This document shows, piece by piece, positions 44,018-52,888 of a stretch of DNA of 64,000 bases (positions within the stretch are counted from its first letter, which is position 1; every line of letters starts with the position of its first letter). The DNA lies in the NCBI GenBank assembly GCA_004558035.1, contig SFEJ01000005.1, forward strand, positions 1-64,000. Reading direction: 5' to 3'. This DNA comes from Opitutia bacterium. Lineage in GTDB: Bacteria > Verrucomicrobiota > Verrucomicrobiae > Opitutales > UBA953. Made by a program: the position numbers and the translations under genes. The notes beneath the pieces are model-generated. The model was not told the DNA's origin and searched no databases. It saw only the letters and a list, made by a program, of their open reading frames with translations.

Positions 44018-44058
44018 AAAAAAAAGCGGCGGAAGCGCAGAGGCCTCGCCGCTTTTTT
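44018..44058 (-). terminator. terminator after the 44079 lipoprotein gene
   Basis: AGCGGCG stem partner CGCCGCT with a 15-base loop, flanked by A on one side and T on the other, so it works on the minus strand and also on the plus strand. Confidence 0.75.
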
Positions 44059-44078
44059 CGGGAAAACGCACGGAGGGA

Positions 44079-44786
44079 TTATTCCTCGATTTCGTCCATT
44101 TCCTCGTCTTCGCCTTCCTCTTCGTCGTCGGCGACGGCGTCGGTCGCGTCGTCGGAATTCGCCTTCGCCTTTTCGGCGGCGGCGGCGACGGCGGCGACGT
44201 CTTCGGGATCAATCCAGAGGACGCAGTCGATTTCATCTCCGGGAACGAGCATCGGAGCGCCGATCACGCCGGCGACTTCCTCGGCGATGTAGCGTCCGCC
44301 TTCGAGCACGGAAATCACGCTGACGAGCGCGTGCGCGCCCGACTTGGAAAGGACGACGCGGTCGCCCGCCTTGAAAGCGGAGCCGGAGTCGAACTGAACC
44401 ACCGCGCAGTCGGTGTTGTAGGCGACCACGCGCGCCTTGCCTTCGTCCGGAGTCGGCAGCGGAGCGCTTTCCGCCTTGGCGGCTTCGATTTCGGCGAGAG
44501 CGCGTTCCTTGTTGGCCTGGCGCAGAGCCGGATAAGCGGCGAGGAGCGGCGCGTCCTCCGCGGGAGCGCAGGTCGCGCATTCCGCGGGAGCGGCGGCCTC
44601 GGCGGCGGGGGCGCACGTCGCGGCGGGAGCGGCCGCAGGAGCCGGAACGGCGGGAGCCGACGCAGGCTGCGCGGCGGGCTTCGCTTTGGAGCCGGCGGAC
44701 CAAGGGCTCTTCGAGCCGTCGCCGGAAGCGCAACCCGCGCAGACGAGGATTGAAACGGATGCAAGGATGGTGAGAAGCGTTCTCAT
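44079..44786 (-). CDS. acidic alanine-rich lipoprotein of unknown function
   Basis: This 235-residue protein has a signal peptide with lipobox CAGC near residue 19, then a Pro/Ala/Cys-rich stretch (residues about 30-75). A compact region (VAYNTDCAVVQFDSGSAFKAGDRVVL) resembles the small beta-barrel that occurs in many bacterial lipoproteins of this type. The last 40 or so residues are acidic (DDEEEGEDEEMDEIEE). I chose the ATG at 44786 from the signal peptide; the longer frame upstream runs into the divergent hisG promoter. No family is recognised. Confidence 0.65.
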   Translation of the reverse strand: MRTLLTILASVSILVCAGCASGDGSKSPWSAGSKAKPAAQPASAPAVPAPAAAPAATCAPAAEAAAPAECATCAPAEDAPLLAAYPALRQANKERALAEIEAAKAESAPLPTPDEGKARVVAYNTDCAVVQFDSGSAFKAGDRVVLSKSGAHALVSVISVLEGGRYIAEEVAGVIGAPMLVPGDEIDCVLWIDPEDVAAVAAAAEKAKANSDDATDAVADDEEEGEDEEMDEIEE

Positions 44787-44971
44787 GGCTGACTGAAATA
44801 TTCGGGTAAACTTGGGTAAAACAATAATGGATTTTTTCGAGACGGCGACTCTGCAGTCTCTGCATGAAAAATCGCACGCCCGCGCGGATTTGTCAAACGA
44901 TTTCTTGCGCCTTGACAAGACCGCCTCCGAAGCGGATGCTTGCACTTTCATTTTTTCACAATCAGACAGCC

Positions 44972-45856
44972 ATGGCAAACACCACACCGCTCCTCATGCT
45001 CGGCATGCCCAAGGGCAGCCTCGAAGAGTCCACGCTCGCGCTTTTCGCGCAGGCAGGTTATCCCGTCGTCAAAAGCTCGCGCTCCTACCGCCCGTCTTTC
45101 GACGATCCCACGCTTGACGGCCGCTTCGTCCGCGCGCAGGAAATCGCCCGCTACGTCGAGCACGGATTCTTCGACTGCGGTCTGACCGGCTACGACTGGG
45201 TCGTCGAAAACGACGCCGACGTCGTCGAAGTCTGCGACCTCGTCTATTCCCGCGCCTCCAACGTGCAGAGCCGCTGGGTCATCTGCGTTCCCGAAGCGTC
45301 CGACATCAAGACCGTCAAGGACCTGCAGGGCAAGCGCATCGCGACGGAGCTCGTCGCCACGACGCGCCGCTTCCTCGAAAGCCACGGCGTCACCGCCGAG
45401 GTCGAGTTCTCCTGGGGCGCGACGGAAGTCAAGGTGCCCGACCTCGCCGACGCGATCGTCGATCTGACGGAGACCGGCAGCTCCATCAAGGCGAACAAGC
45501 TCCGCATCGTCGACACGATTCTGAAGACGAACACCAAGCTCATCGCCAACAAGAAGGCGTGGGAAAACCCGGAAAAGCGCGCGAAGATCGAGTCCATCGC
45601 GATGATGCTCCAGTCCGCGCTGACGGCGAAGCACCTCGTCGGCCTCAAGTTCAACCTGCCGCGGGAACGCCTTTCCGAAGTCGTCGAAAAGCTCCCCGCG
45701 ATGCGCAACCCGACGATCTCGCCGCTCTCGAACGACGCGTGGATCGCCGTCGAGACCATCATCGACAGCAAGCTGACGCGCGAGATCATTCCCGCGCTCA
45801 AGGCGTGCAAGGCCGAAGGCATCATCGAATATCCGCTCAACAAGGTCGTTTACTGA
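44972..45856 (+). CDS. hisG: ATP phosphoribosyltransferase (long form)
   Basis: This 294-residue enzyme starts histidine synthesis by joining ATP and PRPP. It has MPKGSLEESTL at the start, the ELVATTRRFLESHGV core and DLTETGSSIKANKL, and a C-terminal ACT-like regulatory domain (AIVDL to end) that makes it the histidine-inhibited long form not needing HisZ. I chose the ATG at 44972 from family length. It is far from hisD (52889), so the his genes are scattered. Confidence 0.93.
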   Translation: MANTTPLLMLGMPKGSLEESTLALFAQAGYPVVKSSRSYRPSFDDPTLDGRFVRAQEIARYVEHGFFDCGLTGYDWVVENDADVVEVCDLVYSRASNVQSRWVICVPEASDIKTVKDLQGKRIATELVATTRRFLESHGVTAEVEFSWGATEVKVPDLADAIVDLTETGSSIKANKLRIVDTILKTNTKLIANKKAWENPEKRAKIESIAMMLQSALTAKHLVGLKFNLPRERLSEVVEKLPAMRNPTISPLSNDAWIAVETIIDSKLTREIIPALKACKAEGIIEYPLNKVVY

Positions 45857-45889
45857 GCGCTTTTTTCGCCTCTGCGCGAAAAACAGGAA

Positions 45890-45920
45890 AACGCGTTCCC
45901 GCCCGGGAGCGCGTTTTTTT
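45890..45920 (+). terminator. hisG terminator from a diverged GGGAACG pair
   Basis: CGCGTTCCCG / CGGGAGCGCG with a short loop and seven T. The right-hand arm has GAG for GAA, kept paired by a G-T wobble. Confidence 0.8.
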
Positions 45921-46000
45921 AGCGCCCGAAAGCCTATCTTTTTAATAGACATTCAGACGGAATCGTGGTCTTATGGCGGGAACGCGAATTGCGAACGGAC

Positions 46001-46198
46001 ATGAAGATTTCGATCAACGGAGAAACGGCGGAAACTTCCGCGAAAACGCTCGCCGAGCTGGCGAAGGAACTCGGGCTGCCCGAACGGGGCGTCGCCGTCG
46101 CGGCGGAGAACCGCGTCGTTCCGCGCGCGGAGTGGGCGGCGTTCCCGCTTCGCGAAAATCTCCCGATCGTCGTCGTCCGCGCGGCGTGCGGCGGCTGA
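46001..46198 (+). CDS. thiS: sulfur carrier protein ThiS
   Basis: This 65-residue ubiquitin-like protein ends in CGG, the C-terminal Gly-Gly that is adenylated and thiocarboxylated to supply sulfur for the thiazole of thiamin. The start MKISINGE is the normal family length. The longer frame from 45965 has no support. It is the first gene of thiSGHF. No TPP riboswitch core was recognised in the 142 bases between hisG and this ATG. Confidence 0.88.
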   Translation: MKISINGETAETSAKTLAELAKELGLPERGVAVAAENRVVPRAEWAAFPLRENLPIVVVRAACGG

Positions 46199-46246
46199 GC
46201 CGCGTTCCCGCGACGCGACCGCGAAAATTTCTTATTTTTTCAAACG

Positions 46247-47029
46247 ATGGAAAAACTCATCATCGGCGGCGAAGAATTCACTTCCCGCCTCTTTCTCGGA
46301 ACGGGAAAATTCGAATCCGACGAAGCGATGGCGCAGGCGATCGCGGCCTCGGGAACGCAGATGGCGACCGTCGCCATGAAGTGCATCCGTCTCGGCGACG
46401 CCGGCGACGAAATGCTGCGCCACATTCGGCGGGAACGCGTGCGCGTGCTCCCGAACACGTCCGGCGTGCGCGACGCGGCGGAGGCGGTCTTCGCCGCGCA
46501 GATGGCGCGCGAGGCGTTCGAGACGAACTGGCTGAAGCTCGAAATTCATCCCGACCCGCGCTACCTGCTGCCGGACTCCGTCGAGACGCTGAAGGCGACG
46601 GAAGAGCTCGCGAAGCTCGGCTTCGTCGTGCTGCCCTACTGCCAGGCCGATCCCGTGCTGTGCCGCCGACTCGAGGACGCCGGCGCCGCCGCGGTCATGC
46701 CGCTCGGCGCGCCGATCGGCTCCAACAAGGGACTGCGCACGCGCGATTTTCTGCGCATCATCGTCGAACAGGCGAGCGTTCCCGTCGTCGTGGACGCGGG
46801 CATCGGCGCGCCGAGCCACGCCGCCGAAGCGATGGAGCTGGGCGCGGACGCCTGTCTCGTGAACACGGCGATCGCCGTCGCGGGCGATCCCGTCGCGATG
46901 GCGCGCGCGTTCGCGAAGGCGGTGGAGGCCGGCCGCGAGGCCTACGAGGCGGGGCTGTGCGTTCCCGCCGCGGCGGAGGACATGACGGCGAGCGCGAGTT
47001 CGCCGCTCACCGCGTTTCTCGACCGCTGA
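46247..47029 (+). CDS. thiG: thiazole synthase ThiG
   Basis: This 260-residue TIM-barrel enzyme forms the thiamin thiazole from DXP, dehydroglycine and ThiS thiocarboxylate. It has FLGTGKFESDEAMAQAI, LPNTSGVRDAAEAV, Schiff-base lysine in NWLKLEIHPD near residue 95, VLPYCQADPVL, and phosphate-binding VVVDAGIGAPSHAAEAMELG. Length is normal. It follows thiS by 48 bases. Confidence 0.95.
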   Translation: MEKLIIGGEEFTSRLFLGTGKFESDEAMAQAIAASGTQMATVAMKCIRLGDAGDEMLRHIRRERVRVLPNTSGVRDAAEAVFAAQMAREAFETNWLKLEIHPDPRYLLPDSVETLKATEELAKLGFVVLPYCQADPVLCRRLEDAGAAAVMPLGAPIGSNKGLRTRDFLRIIVEQASVPVVVDAGIGAPSHAAEAMELGADACLVNTAIAVAGDPVAMARAFAKAVEAGREAYEAGLCVPAAAEDMTASASSPLTAFLDR

Positions 47030-47054
47030 ATCCTTTTTCGGGAGGCGAGAAAAA

Positions 47055-48203
47055 ATGTTTTCGGAAGAACTGGAAAAAATCTCCTGGGAGGAGACGACGG
47101 AGCGCATCCGCTCCGCGACGGACGCCGACGTGCGCCGCGCGCTCGCGAAGGAGCGCTGCGGGTTCGACGATTTTCTCGCGCTGATTTCGCCCGCCGCCGC
47201 GCCGCACCTGGAGACGATGGCGCGCCTCAGCCGCCGCCTGACGGAAGAGCGCTTCGGGAAGACGATTTCGATGTTCATCCCGCTCTACCTCACGAACTCG
47301 TGCACGAATTCGTGCGTGTACTGCGGCTTCCACGTCGCGAACAGGATGAAGCGGACGATCCTCACCGAAGAGGAGATCGTGCGCGAATACGAGGCGATAA
47401 AAAAGCTCGCCCCGTTCGAGAACATTCTGCTCGTCACGGGCGAGAATCCGGCGAAGGCGGGCGTTCCCTATCTCGCCCGCGCGCTCGACCTCGCGAAGCC
47501 CTATTTCAGCAATCTCAAGATCGAAGTGATGCCGCTGAAGACGGAGGACTACGCCGAGCTGACGCGCCACGGGCTCAACGGCGTCGTCTGCTTCCAGGAA
47601 ACGTATCACAAAGCTAATTACAAAATCTACCACCCGCGCGGCATGAAGTCGATTTTCGAATGGCGCGTGAACGGCTTCGACCGCATGTGCGCCGCGGGAG
47701 TCCACTCCATCGGCATGGGCGTGCTCATCGGCCTGGAGAAGGAATGGCGCACCGACGTGAGCATGATGGCGCTCCACCTGCGCTACCTGCAGAAAAAGTA
47801 TTGGAAAACCAGATACAGCGTGAATTTTCCGCGCATGCGCCCTTCGGAGAACGGCGGATTCACGCCCAACATCGTCATCAGCGACCGCGAGCTCGCGCAG
47901 GCGACGTTCGCGATGCGGATCTTCGACCACGACGTGGACATCTCCTACTCGACGCGCGAGCCCGCCGCGATCCGCGACGCGATGGCGACGCTCGGCGTCA
48001 CGACGATGAGCGCCGAAAGCAAGACCGATCCCGGCGGATACTGCTGCTACCCGCAGGCGCTGGAGCAGTTCCACGTCAGCGACGAACGCACGGCGAAGGA
48101 AGTCGAGCGCGCGCTGCGGGAACGCGGCCGCGAGCCCGTCTGGAAGGACTGGGACGCGTCCCTCGAATGCCGCCGGAAAAACGCGGTCCGCGCCGCGCCC
48201 TGA
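47055..48203 (+). CDS. thiH: 2-iminoacetate synthase ThiH (radical SAM)
   Basis: This 382-residue radical SAM enzyme converts tyrosine to dehydroglycine and p-cresol, the anaerobic source of the thiazole glycine unit. The [4Fe-4S] CX3CX2C is in TNSCTNSCVYCGF at about residue 80. FQETYHKANYKIYHP is highly conserved in ThiH. Its presence (rather than ThiO) suits an anaerobe or facultative anaerobe. It follows thiG by 25 bases. Confidence 0.94.
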   Translation: MFSEELEKISWEETTERIRSATDADVRRALAKERCGFDDFLALISPAAAPHLETMARLSRRLTEERFGKTISMFIPLYLTNSCTNSCVYCGFHVANRMKRTILTEEEIVREYEAIKKLAPFENILLVTGENPAKAGVPYLARALDLAKPYFSNLKIEVMPLKTEDYAELTRHGLNGVVCFQETYHKANYKIYHPRGMKSIFEWRVNGFDRMCAAGVHSIGMGVLIGLEKEWRTDVSMMALHLRYLQKKYWKTRYSVNFPRMRPSENGGFTPNIVISDRELAQATFAMRIFDHDVDISYSTREPAAIRDAMATLGVTTMSAESKTDPGGYCCYPQALEQFHVSDERTAKEVERALRERGREPVWKDWDASLECRRKNAVRAAP

Positions 48204-48206
48204 ACC

Positions 48207-49043
48207 TTGAACCCCGCACCGCGCGAAGCCGTGTTCGATTTTTCCCGAGAAGAACTCCTGCGCTACAGCCGCCACATCCTGATGCCGGAAATCGGCGTCG
48301 AGGGGCAGGAGAAGATCCGCGCCGCCCGCGTGCTCGTCGTCGGCGTCGGCGGGCTCGGCTCGCCGGCGGCGCTCTACCTCGCCGCCGCGGGAACGGGAAC
48401 GCTCGGGCTGATCGACGGCGACGTCGTGAACCTCTCCAACCTGCAGCGGCAGATCATTCACGCCACGCCGGACGTCGGGCGCGCGAAGGTCGATTCCGCC
48501 GAGGAAAAGATACGCGCGCTCAATCCGGACGTCCGCGTCGTGAAGCACCGCGGATTTCTCACCGGCGAAAACGCGGCCGAGCTCGTGAGCGGCTACGATT
48601 TCGTCATCGACGCGACGGACAACTTCCCGGTGAAGTTTCTCGTGAACGACGCCTGCGTGCTCGCGGGAAAGCCGTTTTCCATCGGCGGAATCCTGCGTTT
48701 TTCCGGCCAGGTGACGACGCACGTTCCCGGCTCCGCCTGCTACCGCTGCCTCTTCGACGCGCCGCCGCCCGAAAGCTCGACGCCGAGCTGCTCGCAGGCG
48801 GGCGTGCTGGGCGCCCTCGCGGGAACGCTCGGCGCGATTCAGGCGACGGAGGCGCTGAAATTCATCACCGGCGCGGGAACGCTTCTCACGAACAGACTCC
48901 TCACCTTCGACCTGAAGACGATGGATTTCCTCAGGCTCGACGTCCCGCGACGCGCCGACTGCCCGCTCTGCGGGAACGCGCCCACGATTCTGCGCGCCGA
49001 ATGCTCCGCCGATTTTTCCGCTTCCTGCAAAAATGAGTTCTGA
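48207..49043 (+). CDS. thiF: ThiF/MoeB/HesA-type adenylyltransferase
   Basis: This 278-residue E1-like enzyme adenylates the ThiS C-terminus. It has the nucleotide motif VVGVGGLGSPAALYLAAAGTG, VDSAEEKI, and the zinc cysteine pairs CYRC and CPLCG. The start is uncertain: the TTG at 48207, four bases after thiH, or the GTG at 48231. Position in the thi operon makes ThiS the expected partner. Confidence 0.88.
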   Translation: MNPAPREAVFDFSREELLRYSRHILMPEIGVEGQEKIRAARVLVVGVGGLGSPAALYLAAAGTGTLGLIDGDVVNLSNLQRQIIHATPDVGRAKVDSAEEKIRALNPDVRVVKHRGFLTGENAAELVSGYDFVIDATDNFPVKFLVNDACVLAGKPFSIGGILRFSGQVTTHVPGSACYRCLFDAPPPESSTPSCSQAGVLGALAGTLGAIQATEALKFITGAGTLLTNRLLTFDLKTMDFLRLDVPRRADCPLCGNAPTILRAECSADFSASCKNEF

Positions 49044-49563
49044 AAAAAATTCCGCCGACGCCGTTCCCGCCGAAGGGAACGCGGCCGCTCCGAAGAAAAA
49101 GCTCTCGATCATCGTGTTCAGCGGCGACTTCGACAAGCTGATCGCCGCGTTCACCCTCGCGACGGGCGCCGCCGCCGTCGGGCACGAGGTCAACCTTTTC
49201 TTCACGTTCTGGGGCTTCGCCGCCGTCAAGAAAAAGCCGGGCCGCGCCTTCGTCGGCAAGGGGCTGCTCCCGCGCATCTTCGGTTTTCTGATGGGCGGGC
49301 TGAAATGCGCTCCCGTGAGCCGGCTGAACTTCTTCAGCGCGAGCCCGAAGATTTTCCGCGCGCTGATGCGCTCCCGCAACGTCGCGACGCTCGAAGAGCT
49401 CGTCGCCGCGGCGAAGGCGCTCGGCGTCAATTTTTACGCCTGCGAAATGGCGATGCACGTTCTCGGGCTGGAAAAGTCCGACCTCGTCCGCGAGGTGAAG
49501 GACGTGCACGGCGTCGCGACGTTTCTTGAAATCTCCGAGGGCGGAAGGACGCTCTTCATCTGA
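49033..49563 (+). CDS. DsrE/DsrF-like sulfur-relay protein
   Basis: This 176-residue protein begins with a Pro/Ala/Lys stretch and then a DsrE/DsrF/DrsH-like alpha/beta domain (KLSIIVFSGDFDKLIAAFTLATGAAAVGHEVNLFFTFWG). A conserved-type cysteine sits in FYACEMAMHVLGL near residue 138. DsrE-type proteins shuttle sulfane sulfur. It overlaps the thiF end by 11 bases and is followed by a TusA-like gene, so a sulfur-trafficking role feeding thiamin or another sulfur pathway is inferred. Confidence 0.8.
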   Translation: MSSEKNSADAVPAEGNAAAPKKKLSIIVFSGDFDKLIAAFTLATGAAAVGHEVNLFFTFWGFAAVKKKPGRAFVGKGLLPRIFGFLMGGLKCAPVSRLNFFSASPKIFRALMRSRNVATLEELVAAAKALGVNFYACEMAMHVLGLEKSDLVREVKDVHGVATFLEISEGGRTLFI

Positions 49564-49787
49564 TGGAAACCCGCCGCCTCGACATCACGCGGGAACACTG
49601 CCCGATGAGCTTCGTGCTCGTGAAGCTCGAGCTCGCGCGCCTCGCGCCAGGCGACCGCCTCGAAGTGCTTCTCGGCGAAGGCGAACCGCTGAACAACGTG
49701 CCCAAAAGCGCCGCCGAACAGGGCTTCCGCGTCCTCTCGGTCGAGCGCGTCTCGCCGACGACCCACCGCGTCCTCATCGAAAAATAG
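49563..49787 (+). CDS. TusA-like sulfurtransferase
   Basis: This 74-residue TusA/SirA-type domain has the cysteine in HCPMSFVLVKLELARL near residue 13 (TusA proteins have CPxP) and the GEPLNNVPKSAAEQG region. The ATG overlaps the previous stop by one base (TGATG), so translation is coupled. TusA passes persulfide sulfur from a desulfurase to tRNA, DsrE or other acceptors. Here DsrE-like and ThiS/ThiF partners are next to it. Confidence 0.82.
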   Translation: METRRLDITREHCPMSFVLVKLELARLAPGDRLEVLLGEGEPLNNVPKSAAEQGFRVLSVERVSPTTHRVLIEK

Positions 49788-49810
49788 CCGCGCGGGCGCG
49801 GGAACGCGGT

Positions 49811-50674
49811 TCATTCCCGCGGCGGAGGCGGGTTTCCGCCGTCGAAGCGCACGCCGCGCATTCCGCCGCGCATGCCTCCGCGGCCGACGCCGGCGGCCTC
49901 GAGCGTCGCCTGCTGCTCTTCGTAGGCGGAAAACTGTTCGTTGGAAAGCACGTTCTTGAGGATTTCGCGCTCCGCCTCGCGGGAAACGCGCCCGTCGGAC
50001 TCCAGCGCCGCCGTCGCGTATTCGGAGAAGTAGCGGTCCTTCTGTTCCTGCGAGAGCGCGACGCTGTCCTGCAGCATGGCGAGGCGCATGTTCGCGACGG
50101 TCTCGGCGCGCGCGGTCGCGCGTTCCCGCCGATAGGCCTCGTATTCCGCCTGCTGTTCCTCGCCGAGAAGCTCCGCGACGAATTCTTCCGGATCGGAGGC
50201 GCGCATGCGTTCCCGCAGCTCGGCGCGGAGCGCTTCGTCGTCCGGCGCGAGACGCGCGCGCTCGGCGAGTTCGCGCAGCTCCGCTTCGTTCGCTTCCGCG
50301 CGCTCGGCGAGGCGCGCCTTCTGCTCTTCGGTGAGATTTAGGCGCAGCGCGAGGCGCGTGATCGCGGTGTCGCGGCGGATCTTGCGGAAGGTCTCGAAAC
50401 GGCGTTCCGTCTCCCTGCGGCGCGCGTCCGCGGCTTCCGGAGAGGCGTCGGCGGGAGCGTTTTCCCGCGGCGCGGCGGCAGCGGCGCGGCGCGAAGCGTT
50501 CCCGCGCGAGGCGCGCGACGCGCGTTTCGCGAGCTCGTCCTTCAGCGCGCGGATTTCCGCGTCCTTAGCGGCGAGCGCCTCGGCGTCTCCGCCGGCGAAA
50601 AACGACGCGGCGCTCCACGCGACGACCGCGACGAGCAGGTTGGAAACAAGAATCGGAAGCACTTTGGATTTCAT
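49811..50674 (-). CDS. charged coiled-coil membrane-anchored protein
   Basis: In this 287-residue protein an N-terminal membrane helix (about residues 5-27) is followed by a very Ala/Arg/Glu-rich body with strong coiled-coil propensity and LNLTEEQKARLAERAEANEAEL, similar to the LTxxQ motif of periplasmic CpxP/Spy proteins. A second DSVALSQEQKDRYFSEY follows, and the Gly/Met/Arg-rich C-terminus ends in PPPPRE. A periplasmic stress or chaperone-like role is a guess. No operon partner. Confidence 0.6.
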   Translation of the reverse strand: MKSKVLPILVSNLLVAVVAWSAASFFAGGDAEALAAKDAEIRALKDELAKRASRASRGNASRRAAAAAPRENAPADASPEAADARRRETERRFETFRKIRRDTAITRLALRLNLTEEQKARLAERAEANEAELRELAERARLAPDDEALRAELRERMRASDPEEFVAELLGEEQQAEYEAYRRERATARAETVANMRLAMLQDSVALSQEQKDRYFSEYATAALESDGRVSREAEREILKNVLSNEQFSAYEEQQATLEAAGVGRGGMRGGMRGVRFDGGNPPPPRE

Positions 50675-50828
50675 GACGATAAAAACGACTTCGTGTCCGC
50701 GAAAGTTTCAGAAAATCGCCGCGCGCGCGATATTTTTCTTGTGAAAACGCTGCCCGAAAGCGAGAATCCGCGTCAGATTTTCCGTTCCTCGTTTCTTGTT
50801 TCCTCGGCACAGTCAGTCAAAATTTTGA

Positions 50829-52313
50829 ATGAATTCAGTCGTGGAAAACATTTCGGACATCAGCATTTTCGCCGCCTCCGCCGCCGCGTTCGCCTTCGCG
50901 GGGCTCGTTTTCGCGCTTCGGCGCAACCGCGCTCTCCGGCGTGAAAACGAACGGCTCGCCGCCGAGCGCCGCGACGCAGAGGTCTCCGCGCGGGAACGCG
51001 TCGCCGAGAACGAGAAGCTCGCCGCCGAACGCCGAGCCGCGAACGAAAAGGAAGCGCGGGAAAATCTCGTCCGCGCGCACGAGCTCGAACTGCGCCTCGC
51101 CAAGGCGGAAGCGCGGGAACGCGCCCTCGCCGCCGAAGCCGAAAAGCTCGCCGCCGCGCGGGAACGCTACGAAGAAAAAATCCGCGGCGTCGCCGGCATC
51201 TCCGTCGAAAAAGCGCGCGCGGATCTGCTGAAGAGCGTCGCCGAAGACGCCGCCGAGGAAGCCCGCGCGATCCGCCGCGGCGTCCTCGAAAAATCCGAAG
51301 CCGAATACGCGAACGACGCGCGCAAGCTGCTCATCACGACGATGCAGCGCGTCGCCCCGCGCCTCAACGAAGAACTTTCCTCCGAGCTCGTGCCCATTCC
51401 CGCGGAAGAGATCAAGGGCCGCCTCATCGGCCGCGAAGGCAGAAACATCAAAAGCTTCGAGCAGACGACGGGCGCGACGCTCATCATCGACGACACGCCG
51501 GGCTCCGTGCTCGTCTCGTGCTTCGACCCGTTCCGCCGCCAGGTCGCCGCGCTCGCGCTGCGGCGACTGATCGCCGACGGACGCATCCACCCGCAGAGCA
51601 TCGAATATTACGTCGAGGAAGCCCGCCGCGAAACCGCCGCGAACGCGGTCGCCGTCGGCACGAAGGTCTGCGACGATCTCGGCGTCCACGACGTCGCCGA
51701 AAGCGTCCGCGAGCTGCTGGGCAAACTGCAGTTCCGCCTTTCCGTCAACCAGAACACGCTCGCGCACTCCGTCGAGACGGCGCAGCTCGCGGGAACGTTC
51801 GCGGCGGAGCTCGGGCTCGACGTCGCGCTCGCCGTGCGCGCGGGGCTCTTTCACGACATCGGCAAGGCCGTGGACGCGAACAACGAGGACGCGCACGCCA
51901 TCGCGGGAGCGCGCGCGCTGCGCCTCGCGGGAGAATGCCGCGAAGTCGTCAACGCCGTCGAATCGCACCACCGCGAAGTCGGGCACGAAAACATTTACGG
52001 GCCGCTCGTGATGCTTGCGGATTCCATTTCCGCGACGCGCCCCGGCGCCCGCGCGGCCACGCGCGAAGGCTACGCCGAACGCATCGCCGCGCTCGAAAAA
52101 ATCGCCAAGGTGTTCCCGGGCGTGACGGACGCGTTCGCGATTCAGGCGGGCCGCGAAGTCCGAGTCATCGTCTCCAGCGCCGAAGTCTCCGACGCCGAGG
52201 CGCGCGCGCTCGCGCAGAAGATCCGCATCGACGTCGAGGAAAAGCTCACCTACCCCGGGAAAATCAAAATCGTCGTCATCCGCGAATTCCGCGCCCAGGA
52301 AGAGGCGCTCTAA
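50829..52313 (+). CDS. rny: ribonuclease Y
   Basis: This 494-residue membrane-anchored endoribonuclease initiates mRNA turnover. It has an N-terminal membrane helix (about 8-30), a long coiled coil rich in RE and AE (about 35-185), a KH domain (KGRLIGREGRNIKSFEQTTGATLIIDD near 200) and an HD domain with HSVETAQLAG...LFHDIGKA near 315-345. No Shine-Dalgarno sequence is visible. It is preceded by the divergent charged protein gene. Confidence 0.93.
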   Translation: MNSVVENISDISIFAASAAAFAFAGLVFALRRNRALRRENERLAAERRDAEVSARERVAENEKLAAERRAANEKEARENLVRAHELELRLAKAEARERALAAEAEKLAAARERYEEKIRGVAGISVEKARADLLKSVAEDAAEEARAIRRGVLEKSEAEYANDARKLLITTMQRVAPRLNEELSSELVPIPAEEIKGRLIGREGRNIKSFEQTTGATLIIDDTPGSVLVSCFDPFRRQVAALALRRLIADGRIHPQSIEYYVEEARRETAANAVAVGTKVCDDLGVHDVAESVRELLGKLQFRLSVNQNTLAHSVETAQLAGTFAAELGLDVALAVRAGLFHDIGKAVDANNEDAHAIAGARALRLAGECREVVNAVESHHREVGHENIYGPLVMLADSISATRPGARAATREGYAERIAALEKIAKVFPGVTDAFAIQAGREVRVIVSSAEVSDAEARALAQKIRIDVEEKLTYPGKIKIVVIREFRAQEEAL

Positions 52314-52372
52314 AAACTTGCTCGCCAAACGCGGCTCGCGGCGGCATTGTCGTTCCCGTGTTTTTTTCGCCG

Positions 52373-52447
52373 GTCCCGGTAGTTCAATGGACAGAACCGC
52401 GGTTTCCTAAACCGTTAATCCGAGTTCGATTCTCGGTCGGGGCGCCA
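52373..52447 (+). tRNA. tRNA-Arg (CCT)
   Basis: A cloverleaf is visible: acceptor GTCCCGG paired with TCGGGGC, D-arm GTTC/GAAC, anticodon loop TTCCTAA (anticodon CCT), T-stem CCGAG/CTCGG with loop TTCGATT, and encoded CCA. 75 nt. It follows rny by 59 bases. Confidence 0.95.
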
Positions 52448-52545
52448 GCGCTTTCCCGTCGCGGCGGGAGGAACGAAAAATTTCTTCGCGATTCGGCGAG
52501 GAAAATGGTTTGCGCGACGGCGGAAACGCCGCCATAGTGTTTCAC

Positions 52546-52761
52546 ATGAGCTCGAAAACCTCCATGGGCATACGCCTTGATCCCGAAGACCGAGAACTGC
52601 TGGAAGAATTGGCGAAGCTTTGGTGTCTGAACGCCTCCGACATCGTGCGGCTTGCGGTCAAATCTCTCCTGGAAGAAGCGAAACGCAACGGCGGAAAGAT
52701 CGAACTGCCGTACACGTTCAAGACGCGTTCCCGCCGCGGCGGAGCGTCCGCGAAGAAATAG
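52546..52761 (+). CDS. small ribbon-helix-helix-like DNA-binding protein
   Basis: This 71-residue protein has a ribbon strand SMGIRLDPEDRELLEEL and two helices (LNASDIVRLAVKSLLEEAKR), the ribbon-helix-helix pattern of small regulators and antitoxins. The Arg/Lys-rich tail (TRSRRGGASAKK) is probably disordered. The ATG at 52546 follows a repeat-free AT-poor leader without Shine-Dalgarno. No toxin partner gene is adjacent: the next gene is hisD, in opposite orientation, so it is not a typical toxin-antitoxin pair. Confidence 0.65.
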   Translation: MSSKTSMGIRLDPEDRELLEELAKLWCLNASDIVRLAVKSLLEEAKRNGGKIELPYTFKTRSRRGGASAKK

Positions 52762-52888
52762 CGCGTTTTCTCTCCCGTCGCCGCACGGAGGAAACGCAAA
52801 AAATCGTCCGCGAAACGCACGGATTTCGCGGACGAAAGGATTCTGTTTCCGTGAGAGCGGAGGCGCGGACGTCTCCGTTCCCGCAGCG

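Noticed and set aside
45857..46000. TPP riboswitch before thiS
   Set aside because: I found neither the CUGAGA nor the ACCUGA-type core in the leader. The space is taken up by the hisG terminator.
52546..52761. Toxin-antitoxin pair at the RHH protein
   Set aside because: No second small gene overlaps or follows in the same direction; neighbours are tRNA-Arg and the convergent hisD.
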